This document shows positions 24,101-36,100 of a stretch of 64,000 nt of DNA, in pieces; position 1 is the stretch's first letter, and every line of letters starts with the position of its first letter. The notes beneath the pieces were generated by a model. The model was given only the letters and a program-made list of their open reading frames with translations. It was not told where the DNA came from and ran no database searches. A program made the position numbers and the translations under genes. This DNA is from Bugulina stolonifera (Eukaryota; Bryozoa; Gymnolaemata; Cheilostomatida; Bugulidae): contig OW285187.1 in NCBI GenBank assembly GCA_935421135.1, positions 18,166,429 through 18,230,428 of the forward strand, written 5' to 3'.

Positions 24101-27100
24101 TAAACGCTGTAAATTTGACGCATGCAGCCAGCAGACCAGAGGAAGGAAGGAAAGCCACTGACCAATTTTGTTCCAGTGACAAGAGAGTGTTTAACTGCCA
24201 AAAGGTGATATAAATACGTACCTTAATGTACATGTGGGTTCTGACTGCTGCACATACTTGCATTATTAGTGTAGACCACATTGCATGCAGCACATACTGT
24301 ATGCTGGGTTTTATTCGCGTGATTTTAATTTAACGAGGGAATTGAACTTGTTAAAAAAAAATATTCATATTAGTAAACTATTAGTTAACCATATTCACGT
24401 GTTGTTTTCATTAGCCTACAGGATTGATAGCTAATATTTTGCATACGAAGCGCAACTGATCTAATAGCTCAAGTGGTAGTGTTGTAATGGTTTTTTTTTG
24501 GGGGGGGGGGGGGGGGTTGTGCTGTCCTCCTGAGACGACTCCCTTGTCCAAAATGAAGAGCCTATGAGTGGTGCTAGGCCTTCTCATTACATGAAGAAAG
24601 ATCAACAGGTACTAGTAGTCCAATAACTACTCAAGACGACCCATGTGGTCCCGAGTCGATACTTGTTTACTATACTGAGAAAGAGGCTGTCGTCCTATGA
24701 GTAGCTGCTGGGCTAGGTTCATTTGTGACTGGTTCTGGAGGTCGACCTCGCTTCCACCAGGCCTTCCTTCTGTATATTGAGGGTCTTTTGCCTCTGTATG
24801 TGAGCGTGAGCATCCTGACGAAGACGGCTCCTCCTTTTGGACCTCTGCCCGTATCGAGCGGCGGGAAACTAGGGTGTTGGAAAAAGTCGACAACACCTTC
24901 CTTGAGGCGGGTTACACCTATCCTTCGTTCTTGGATGCGGGGCTTCTTGTCCCGTCGGCCCTGATCCTCCACTCGTCTTTTATCTGCTGTTTCTCCCTCG
25001 GCCACTAGTCCTCTTTTTGGGTTTCCATGACGTCGGCATGTTTCATCGGCGTCGGTCGGCGGAGTTGTACTGAGCTTTGTAAGTTCCATTCCTTCCTCGG
25101 CCAATGGTCCTCTTCTCGGGTTTCCAGGACGTCGGTCGGCGGAGGTGTACTAGGCTTTATAATTTCTTTTCCTCCTTTGGTCACTGGTCCTCTTTTTGGG
25201 TATCCAGGATGTCGGCATGGTTCATCGACGTCGGTCGGCGGAGGTGTACTTGGCTTCATCTTGGGCATCGTCCTAGACCAATAGGCGTTTCCTATCCTAT
25301 TGACACACAGCCATTGATCTTGGCTGGTGTATACCTTGGCGGCATTGCAATTAACAGAACATCTGTGCTTGACCAGGTAGGGCATTCCTATGACGCCATC
25401 TTCTGGTATGGAACTGATTAGGAACAGTTCTTGGCTGAAAGTACGGCTGATTACAATGGGTAATCTAACTAATCCCTCGAATTTAAGTGTTGACCTGTCG
25501 GCCATCTTGCCATAAGGCTGGTGTACTGGCAGGACCTCTATGTTGGGTCTCTGCAATTTCAGTAGAGTGCGAGGCGATATCAGGTTGGTTGTACAGCCTG
25601 TGGCCCAGAGCAAGTTTACTTCTTGATCACACAGTCGTCCTTGTACGTACAAGCTGGGTACGTGAGGCTTCTTGTAAGTCACTGGAGTTACTGTTTCGCA
25701 GGGGGGTCGGTCTGGCCGACCTTGTCTTTCGGACTGCCTTCTACGATGGAAATGTGAGAGAAGTGAGGAGCTTGTGGGGCCCCGAGTGTCAGCCTCTACT
25801 GCCTCGGGCCCGAGCCTTTTCCCGTCACAGGTACTTCCGGTTCTGTGTGTGTGGTAGGGTTTCCCCTACTAGCATGCTGAGGATGCCGGCCAGGCTTCTT
25901 GCTTGTCTACCAGGTAGGTCGATTCCATTGTCATGGTGCTCTGGGGGCATTTAGGAGTCCACGGAGTTGTCTGACTTCTTGACTGAGTGTCTGGATGGCC
26001 TCTTTTAGGTCGCTGGTCCATGTCAGGTCGGTGTCCACTGCACTGACGTGGAGTAACTCCGGCTTGGGTTCAGTCACGGCCCTTAACCGACGTGTTTTAC
26101 TTCCACGGGAAGATCCCTTGACGAGCAGGAAGTCATTTCCTGCTCGGTCGGCCGAGTCCACATCTCTGGGGTTAATAGCCAGTAGGTGTCTCTGTAGGTA
26201 TCCGTCCTCAACTGAATTGCTAAAGTTTTCTACAGCTAGTACCCGGCGGTGCTCCTCGGGTAGTTCCTGGTATGCTACATGTACTAGTCTCTTCACTAGG
26301 GTGGCGTGCTCCTGTAAGGACGTTCCGGCCCCTTTCTTCATCTGTACGAGTTGCAACCTAGCTTCTTTGGCTGTCAAGCCGAATAGGGCACGCAGGGCTT
26401 CAAAGATTCCTTCTGTAGTGTCGGATCGGCCGCATTCTTGGGCTGACCCCTTGAGAGCTTCTCACAAGTGAAGGTACATAGCTGCCGGGCTCCAATCATT
26501 GGCCTCGGCTATCGTCAGGAATTGTTCTATGAAGAATTTGCAAGTGGAGGTACATAGCTGCCGGGCTCCAATCATTGGCCTCAGCTATCGTCAGGAATTG
26601 TTCTATGAAGAATTCGACATCCCCTTGTCCGTCGAATTGTGGAGTCTTGAAGGAGGATTGAGGTTGAGGGGGTCGGGCTATGTCTAGGTATCTCCCAAGG
26701 ACCTCTACAAGCCTTTCAATATCATTTGCCATAGCTCAAATGTGGGCTTGACTCTCCTTCATGGGTGTGAGACGTGTCGTCTGTCTTGGTAGTAGGTAAG
26801 CTGAGTTTCAGTTTATAGGCCGGGTCGGCCTAGTATGACGTACTGAGTACTGTTAATCTATTCCGGATCCGTGGTCGGTCTTGTAGTTGAAGAGCCGGCA
26901 TAGGTCGGGCTACATCCAACGGAACCACGAGAATTATGGGTGCGCTTTGGCTTTCTGTCACCTTCTCGTAAAAGTGTTCCCGGGCCCGAGTCCTAACATC
27001 GGTGAAGTGTTGAAGTGTCGGCATGGGCTACATCCAGTGGAGCCACGGGGGAATGTGCTTTAAACTCTAGACGAGTCTCGTGTGGTTAAAACTCCCGGGT

Positions 27101-30100
27101 CCGAGTCCGACGTCACCTTCCTTCTGCTTCGTACTATAAGAGTACGACATTAGAATCCCACAGCTGCCACCAATGTAATGGTTTTTTTTGGGGGGGGGGG
27201 GGGTTGTGCTGTTGTCCAGAGACGACTCCCTTGTCCAAAATGCAGAGCCTATGAGTGGTGCTAGGCCTTCTTATTACATGACAGATCAACAGGTTTTAGT
27301 AGTCCAATAACTACTCAAGACGACCCATGTCGTCCCGAGTCGATGCTTGTTTACTATACTGAGAAAGAGAGTGATCCGACCTAGAAGGCGGCTCGGGAGA
27401 CAAGGTCGAAGACCTTGATAACTGGAACGACCTATCTACGAAGAGAAAGTCTCTGTATGTAAGTATAGAGGTGTCTTTATTGAGACCCAAGCATGAACTG
27501 AGACAATGAACATAAAAAACCATGTGCTTTATATAGTATAAGAACTTCCGGTAAAAAGGCCGACGTAGTGTTGTCCGGAAATTGCGCAACAAGAAGGCGG
27601 CCGGAAGCCCGATGGCCGACCCAAATAGGTCGGGTACAACAAAAGATGCTTAAAATCATCCAATTCATGTACAAAATCAATATCAGGCAATTCTAAGAGG
27701 TCGGCCCTCTTTACATGGGTAGAAAAAGGACATAATTGCTCAGTAATGCACATTATAGGTATATAAGTGATATGTAATTACAAATGTATGGTCAAAACAT
27801 GCATAACAATGTAGGTATGAGTCAATAGATGACTAAGTGCAGAATGTCAGAGGCTAGACAAGCAGAGCTGTGACAACTACATGTGCTAGGCACTTAAGGT
27901 GCTATAAGGTCCATCAGGCGAGCTGAGGTCGTATAGGCAAATATCCTGACCATTACAGTGTGTTCGACTATCATTCCAATGGACGTGGGTTCAAATCCCA
28001 CTGAAGCACTATACTTCTTTCATTTTTTTATAAGATTAGTGCTACACAGTGTTCGAAGTTAAAAAAATTGAGGTGGGTACATGGTACATGAAATCTTACA
28101 GGTTACCATTGTTTAGCTGTTTAGCTATGGTAGCTTATGGTAGCTTATGGTAGCTAAGAAATTAGTGAATGAAAAATGAAAAAGGTTATGCTCCGGTGAG
28201 AATTGAATTCAAGACCTTATGGATGAGTGTCAAGCACTCAACCACTACGCTATCAAGTCCACAGCGACTGTGTGGGGAAAACTAGTTATTAAAATGAGGG
28301 TACACTCCTGCTGGCCATACAACCACTAAAACAGAGGTGGGTACACACCGTATACTCCCGTATAACCACACTTCCAACACTGGTGCTACACAGGACTAAT
28401 TTCATCTGTAGCTGTCACATAGGATTACTGCAAGTGCAATTTTATATTCAACTATAGGAACTGCCTTAAGATTGCATGTGCAGTGTAAAGGACTACAATG
28501 GTACGTCATGGCCAAGCCAAACAGAGAAGCACTTTTTTGCAGTATACTAATCTGAAGTTTACTATTTGCAGATTACTATACAATGTTTTGTACTTTTGTA
28601 CCATCACAGTTTGTATCACCGCATTTTACCACAACCCTGTACCTTTGTGGTCGTTAAATTAAAATCGATTTGTGTTGGGGTTCGTTAAAGGGGTTATGAC
28701 ATGTGGTTTACATCTATGTTCAAAGCAGCATCTCTTACTTAGGTTTGTTGCATTTGTGCTACTGTAAGCAGAGTTGTGTCCTCTTGCCCATGCTTGACTC
28801 ATTAGCACTATTCAATGCTGATTCAAACGCAACTTTGTTATGAAGACGCAACTGCGTGCTTTATGTCATATAGAAAAAATTGTTGAATTTAAGCTGTTTG
28901 CATAGAAAGAGTACAGTAGTGAACAAATAATTTCACAGGATTTACCGATATAACAGTAGGATAACTTGTGCAAGTTTTTGAATTTTCTGGGCTTTTCTTT
29001 TGCTGGCAATAACTAGCTGCCTTTATTGGTAGGTCCGGTATTTCATCTGGCCACACTATATAAGGCGGCTATTATTGTGTCATTCTATATGCCTATTAAT
29101 AAGCCTACATTGTGTTGCTGTCTAGTTGTTCTAAATATAGCCCGGAAGGCACAAACATAGGATAACTAACAGTACTACAACAATAAATATCTAGGCACTC
29201 AATATATTGTGCCACTAAATAGCTGAGTGGTCTTAATGGCTAACTTAAAACACGTGCCATAACCCCTTTAAATTAAAATCGCGTTATGCCCTTCTCAAGC
29301 CCATTTTTACCAAAATCGTTGTCTTTTAAACGCGTGCTGAAAACCCAGAGTACAGTAAATATTGTTATGCACTATATATGCTCTATAGATCCTACAAACT
29401 GCTGAAAGTCAGAATAATTATAAAATGGGTATTACAGGGTCATCATTGTTTTATCGTTCTAGGGATGTGTGAAAGCACTAAGCGATTGGACAGTGGAGCA
29501 TATGGCTATAATATTGGGAGTAGGAATTGCTATTGGTGCCGCACAGGTAAGGCCTAAAACCATGGACATGCTGCCACTAGCAGCTACATGTATAGCGTTG
29601 GCCGCTAACCACTTGGTCATTTTATACATGTGGTGTAGTGTAATTACAGCTAAATGTTGTTCACACTACGATTCAGCCAGCTGTAAGCGATGGGTGACCA
29701 TGGTTAACCACAAGTACATGTATATTATATAGGGGCTTGCTTCTGTGAGCGGTGGGTGACAAGTTCAACAAGCTGAACTTGGAGCTCCATTGCTTACTGC
29801 TTACTAACACGTACCAACTATTATTACAGTATAGTACAGTACCAGTGCAGTGCATAGCATAGCATGGTAAATACATGTGGACCACCAAAATACATGTAGT
29901 GTATGAATGCATAAGCAGCAGCATTCCACCATTATTTTAGTGCTTGTCGGTGACTATAATAATATTTTCGCTGTCAAGTATAATTTAAGACATGTTATTG
30001 TCATGTTTTGGGGGTTGTGTGTGTATGTTGTCCTAAGACGACCCCTTGTCAAAATGAAGAACCTATGAGTGGTGCTAGGTCTTCTCATTACATGAAAGAT

Positions 30101-33100
30101 CAACATGTACTAGTAGTCCAATGACTACTCAAGACGACGCATGTGGCTCCGAGTCAATGCTATCTTGCTATACTGAGAAAGAGTATGTTCCGACCTAGCA
30201 GGAAGTTCGGGAGGCAAGGTCGGAGACCTTGTCAACTGGAACGACCTATACTACGAAGTGAAGACTCTGTATAAGTAGTATAGAAGTGTCTTTATTGAGA
30301 TCCAAGCATCAACTGAGACAATGAACATAAAAACAGTGTGCTAATATATATTATTAGAACTTCCGGAGGAAGTTCCGGTAAAAAGGCCGACGAAGTGTCG
30401 TAAAAGGCCGACGTAGTGTCGTCCGGAAATTGCACAACAAGATGGCGGCTGGAAGCATGAGGCCAACCCAAAACATGTCGGGTACAACAAAAGATGCTAA
30501 AATAATCCAAATCATGTACAAAATGAATATCAACTAATTCTGAGAGGTCGGCCCTCTTTACATGGGTATGAAAAAGACATAATTGCTAAGTAATGCACAT
30601 TATAAGTATATAAGTATATGGGTACTACATAGACAGGTCAAGGTACACAGGATAAGTACAGATTGTCCATAATAAATGCAGTGTAGTACGGGAAGCTGAG
30701 TATAGAGTGTCATTTACCATTACAATATTGTGGTGGCCCGGGACATTTAATAATGTGGCTTCAGCCTGCCCGATGGACATTTACGCACACTAAGCGCATA
30801 GTAGTTGCCTTGTTCAACTCATAATCGTCCAACTACTCTTGTATTTACCTTATTACACAATACACATGCATATACGATGTACTTACACTTGTTCATAAAT
30901 TACTCTGTTATGCATTTCCTGGACTACAGCATATGTCATAAATTACTATGCATAACTGCCTTTTTATACTTACGTAATGGAGGCAAAGGTCTCAGATCAT
31001 GTTATAATTAATTTTGAATAGATTCACATCCTTTTAAAGGGCAACTAACACCTAGCCATGCTGCATATCATTGAAAAGAGAAAAACCTGCTTTTTCTAAT
31101 GAAATTGTGGAGTTGTGTCCACAATAAAATGACTGAGAGGTGTGTCTGTTAGAAAATGATAGACTTTATGGTTGTCATTTTCATACACTTTGAAGTTATC
31201 AGCTCTCAGTTTCTGCCTGCCACCTCCAGAAAGATAGCAATAACAGCACATAACTATTTTGACAGACACTGCATGAAGTAGGTCAAGTTGTGGTTAGTTT
31301 CACAAGTCATGCTCCAACAGCAACTGCATTCCATTATATCAGCACTAAGGTGAAATGGTTGCTGCCAGCCACTGACTAATTGCAATAGCAGACCACAAAT
31401 TGTAGAGATAGTATATTATATTTTACAAGCATGAAGCTGTACAATGTTCAACCTTGCAAGATGATTGACCATGAACTATCATGATAGCTATACAGTACAC
31501 ACTACGCAAATGTGTTTTGTGTTAGTATTCAGCGAAATCGGATAATTCCGTCAAACTTTGCAGTAAACTGCAACTTCATACAGACTGCAAACAATATTAT
31601 GGTGCTGGAATATATAGCAAAGGTTTTCAGCTGAGAAATTTCAGGTGTTATGCACTATGCAGTGTACAATGTTCATAAGAAGAAAGATTAGCTGTTCAAG
31701 GTAGGTCATGTTCATTACTAAATCCTAATATTACATGTACTGTATTCCACTATTTTTATTTACATGTATGCTTATTACAATTATATGGTGCTATATTACT
31801 GTTCTTTTATACAGATATACAGCTCTGTCTCACATAGCTCTAATTTGCACGCACACATGTTTTATGCAAACAGGCAGATTGATAATATGAATACTACTAA
31901 CATGGTTGCAAATGTATCACAACATTATTATACATGTAATTATTGTATACATTTTAGGCTTCATCACCACAAGGGCCATAACCTCAACTATTGAAATACC
32001 ACCTGAGAGCTCCCAACTCCATGCCAATTATCCTGGGATCTTATCTACATTCACAGCTAGCACCAGTAATAATCTTGGTAATAACAGCAGCTCAGGACAG
32101 AAAACTTGAAGCCTGCCGGTATGTAATTTACTCTTTAAAAACCCTCATAATATCCTGCCATGTGTTGTAAGGATGTAAAGTACAAATTTCACAAATTACA
32201 AGTTGTTGTCTAGAAAATTCACTTGGAAGCACCCAGCTCCAAGCCTAAAAACTGAATGCCTCCAAGTCTAAACAATATCCCTACATGTAAATTCTCAACA
32301 ACCTATTATACATGTACATGAAAGTGAAGCTACAACAATATGAAATGCACTGCTTTCTCCCAATTCATTATGTTGTGTGAAATCTACAGGAGAGCCACAG
32401 CATACATTCACATAACTCTATGCAGCACTTCTCGCATTATTCTATATCCCATTTATTATTCTCCATTACACATAGAGAACTTTAGGACTAAACAATGTTA
32501 CATCCTGTTATAATATCTGTTATCAACTCACCATGAATTCTTTTCTATATTATGCTATAACTGTCAACAGAAATAGTGGTTTAGCATACTGCTGATACAA
32601 GCGGAACAAACCACAAAAATAACTATAAAATATTTTTCAAATTTTGGAAAATCTATGTTTTGTAAATAGCACTAGAAGTTGAGAAAAATTCATTGTAGGC
32701 TTAGAGTAGACCTAGCAAAGATAGCATAATTATTATATCTGATCCCATCACTGCAATTTGGAAGTAGTTTCTCCCACAAAATACATTGGAATTTCAGCTG
32801 CTCTCAGAGCAAAAGTCAGAATCATGTTGCTTACAGCCACGTATACCCACAAGAAGCATTCTATTTTTTAGCTCAGACAATTACTGTGCCCAGAGATAAT
32901 TCTCTTTCATTACAGCACAATGTGTAAGGCCTGCCCTCTAACTAACAAGCACCTATACTTGTGCCTGGGCTATTTACAGTACAAGTAATTTATTAGCAGG
33001 CCAAATTCTTCCAAACACTAATCATATTGTTGTATTGCACAAAATTTACCAGTGATTAAATTTATAAGGTTCAGTAGAACAGACAGATGCAGGTAGATAC

Positions 33101-36100
33101 ACTTTTCATTATTGCTCCCATTTTATAATTTGTGTAAACTTGGGAAAATTGTAGTGATCTCTTGTCAGTTGAAATGAAAGCCACATTTGAGCCTAGCTTA
33201 GAGCTATTAGCTGACAGACACAAAAACTTTCAACACCATGATGTTATTGTTTTGAAGTAATACTGGAAAATCAATTAACTATTATAATTGCTAAACACTT
33301 CTGGAACAATGTGTAGACCAAGTCAAAATGGCATTTGCTAAATTCATTAGCATCACCACTACCTAAGAGCACATCACTGATTGTACGCTAGTTGTAGTGG
33401 TCCATTCTACATTATAGCCTCCCTTTGCTCACTAATAAATAACTTATAATAATCTGTAGATTATGTGGAGAAATCAATAGAGAATGTTACCTCCTCTGTA
33501 TCAGACACCTGATGTCAACACAAAGAACTCTACCTGGCGATAGGGATTGTTCTGACAGAGAAGATCGGAGGGAAGGAAGGAGCATAATAAGAGATACAGA
33601 TGAAAGATTGTTTTTAATTACTACATGGTTATCAATAAAACTTAGTATAATAAAAGACAAAACAATGGTCTTGGTAATGTTCTAAAATGGTAGGCCTATT
33701 TGGAAGTAAAAATATGGTTGGTTATACAACATGTACATGTAGTTGAATGCAAGCCAATGTAGTTATTCAACCAGGATTCATTATGGTAGTACATATTGTA
33801 GAAGCAGTCAAATTCTATACTTGGTACTTGGTACAGTACCTTACATGTATTTTATGAATCACTCAACCTACATGGACCCTTGGATTGTTGACTAGTGGTT
33901 ATGCAGCTACACCAGCGTTCCTAAAGTCACAGCGTATAATTATTAGCATGCCAGAATTTGTAGCTCATATTGTAGGAATGGTAAATCTACATGCCCCAAA
34001 ATACTAACTTGTGTGCTAAAAATTGATTAAAGCCTTGGAAATTACATAGATACATTTGAATATGTTGGGAGAGGGCTAAATTGTACATTTCACATAAGTA
34101 AAATTGATATGGTCACCCTACTAATGTCATCAGATCGCCAATGTGCGGTTGACAATCATTACTGTTATAATATTATTATTATTGTGAATTTATAGAACTA
34201 GGCAGTAGCCTAATGGCCTAATAGCTATGGCAGGCTGTACTACTTAGATATTTGAATATTTACTTGAGTATAATAATATTCTGCTGTTATAATGGCATGA
34301 CCTTTCAACTCTTTGTGGTTTTGCACAAGTGCCAACTGAATAACCATATACTATAATTACTGTGGCTACGTCATTGCACCTGTTGTAGCTGCGGGATATT
34401 TCAGAGTATAGTAGGTTATCCTCTCTCTTACAACCAAGAGGGGATAACCTACTATAGCCTGAAATATTCTGGTTTGTGCAAATTTCAAAGCCATTTGGAT
34501 AAAACAACTCCAAATTAAGCTAAAATACTGCAAAAATACTTAAATAAGCGTTTTCTGACCTTTCTAATGATATGCAGCATGGCTAGGCGATAGTTGCACT
34601 TTAAGTATTTTTTGTTTAAGGCCAACCCTAGTTAGGTCATTTTATTGGCTCACAAAAATATATTTTGAATGCGGGAGGGCGCTTCTCTGCCCCTCCCGCA
34701 CCCTCCCCTGCAGTCATGCGGCCATGCCATCCGTCCTCCCTTTGGTCCGCGCATGTGTCCAGATTTTTTACCCAGGTCACTTGGCAAGTATGACCGGAAG
34801 TCTAAAACTATATAACGCGTGTACATTTGTATTGTACCGTCAGTTGATGCTTGGATCTCAATAAAGACACTTCTATACTACTTATACAGTCTTCTTTCGT
34901 AGCTAAGGTTAGTTCCAGCTGATTAGGTCCATCGGGCCTTGAGGCCCAAACTATCTACTAAGATTGAACATACTCTCTCTCAAGAACAAGTCTAATCATT
35001 GACATGGGACCTATGGGTCGTCTTGGTTAAATACTATAACTGCAAGTACTGTTCGCCCTCTTATGTAATAGAGAAGGCCTAGTACCACTCATAGGCTCTT
35101 CTCACCTGTACTATCGGGTCAGCACTCTAGTACCCGCTGGCACAAAAACATTACAATATCACTAGTACATGTATGGCATTACGGAACTACAATAACATGT
35201 ACATGTATCATATCGGCCTAAATTAATACATAGTTTCATGGAAGATCATTTCTAAAAGCTACTAAAAGATATTAGAATACATGTTTTTCACACGTTACAA
35301 CCTCTTAACTGTTAACCATTATAATCTTTTAGCTTGTACGAAATTGCTTAGCTTATGCTTTTCTGTATTCTACTTGCTGCTAGCTAATTCGTTTCCGCTA
35401 TTAATGGGTTCCTACAGAGCACTTACATGTTATTGTACACTAATTTTGGGAAAACGGAGTGTTTTATTTTAGATTTATAAATTTCATGTTGGTTTTTATA
35501 CATCAGGGATGCCCAAACTTTTTGGTGGAAAGAGACAGATTCTAAAAGCGCATCAGAGCAAGGGACACTGAGTTTTTGCTGCTGCATTTATTGCGATTAT
35601 TAAATGGGCAATTTGGTTATGATACAAAATAGCTATTTTATAGTTATAACACGTGTATTTATTGATTTTGTTTTAACCCAAGTACATGTATAATAGCAAT
35701 TTAGTCATCTACTTTTGAAGTACACGAAAACAGAATAAAAGCAGAAACAGACTAGCGAATTTCACGCCGTTATTAGCCGCGAAATGATGGTGGAGGGACA
35801 GGGCGTCACAAAATTAACACAAACGCCCTGTTCGCCAAATATCAAGCGTGTTTAATATTTTACGTTTAATTCTCAATAACACTGATTTCTGATAGGACAG
35901 CAATATTTTACGGGCTCCATTCTACACTTTCGTCTGTAAACAAAAATTCCAAATCGAGTCGCTGTCATAATGTAATGTGCACGTAGGAGTCATGACATAT
36001 AACAATAATTGCCTGCCTTGGCACGCATGCTCAGACTAGAAAATGTGTTCATGGAGGAAGCATCGCTAGCGTGTTGTTCAGCAGAAAAAAGTCGTCATGC

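Larger units (their letters stand above)
24483..27957 (-). mobile_element. Deleted LTR retrotransposon (gag-protease only)
   Basis: On the minus strand: 5' LTR 27,957-27,174, primer-binding site just inside, gag, protease, a repetitive spacer, then a truncated 3' LTR (24,687-24,483). The 4-bp duplication GTGT on both sides (24,479-24,482 and 27,958-27,961) shows a genuine insertion. Reverse transcriptase, RNase H and integrase are absent. The junction of spacer to mid-LTR near 24,687 is where a deletion removed them together with the U3 of the 3' LTR. Gag style suggests Ty3/Gypsy. Confidence 0.8.
24205..29462 (+). other. Tetraspanin intron 6
   Basis: 5,258 bp, largely built of insertions: a tRNA-like locus broken by an LTR retroelement (24,483-27,957), a MITE at 28,047-28,382 and a TTAA-flanked element at 28,689-29,267. 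Confidence 0.7.
30729..35155 (+). mobile_element. Solo LTR interrupted by a TTAA element
   Basis: Starts TGTGGTGGCCCGGG and ends AACATTACA, with exact 4-bp duplication ATAT (30,725-30,728 and 35,156-35,159). Without the insertion at 31,038-34,600 the LTR is roughly 860 bp. The promoter-like ACTATATAACGCG (about 34,807) and AATAAAG (about 34,860) lie in the right part. It abuts another LTR of opposite orientation. Confidence 0.7.

Noticed and set aside
24990..25265. CRISPR-like repeated units
   Set aside because: The units are contiguous, without unique spacers, and are a tandem repeat within a retroelement ORF.
24725..26471. Several plus-strand ORFs of 60-158 codons
   Set aside because: They are antisense to the gag and protease of the minus-strand LTR element and have no domain.
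31906..32109. Open frame with LGFITTRAITSTIEIPPESS as an alternative tetraspanin C-terminus
   Set aside because: It lies inside the TTAA-flanked element and its acceptor is out of phase with exon 7. The exon at 37,395 completes TM4 in phase.
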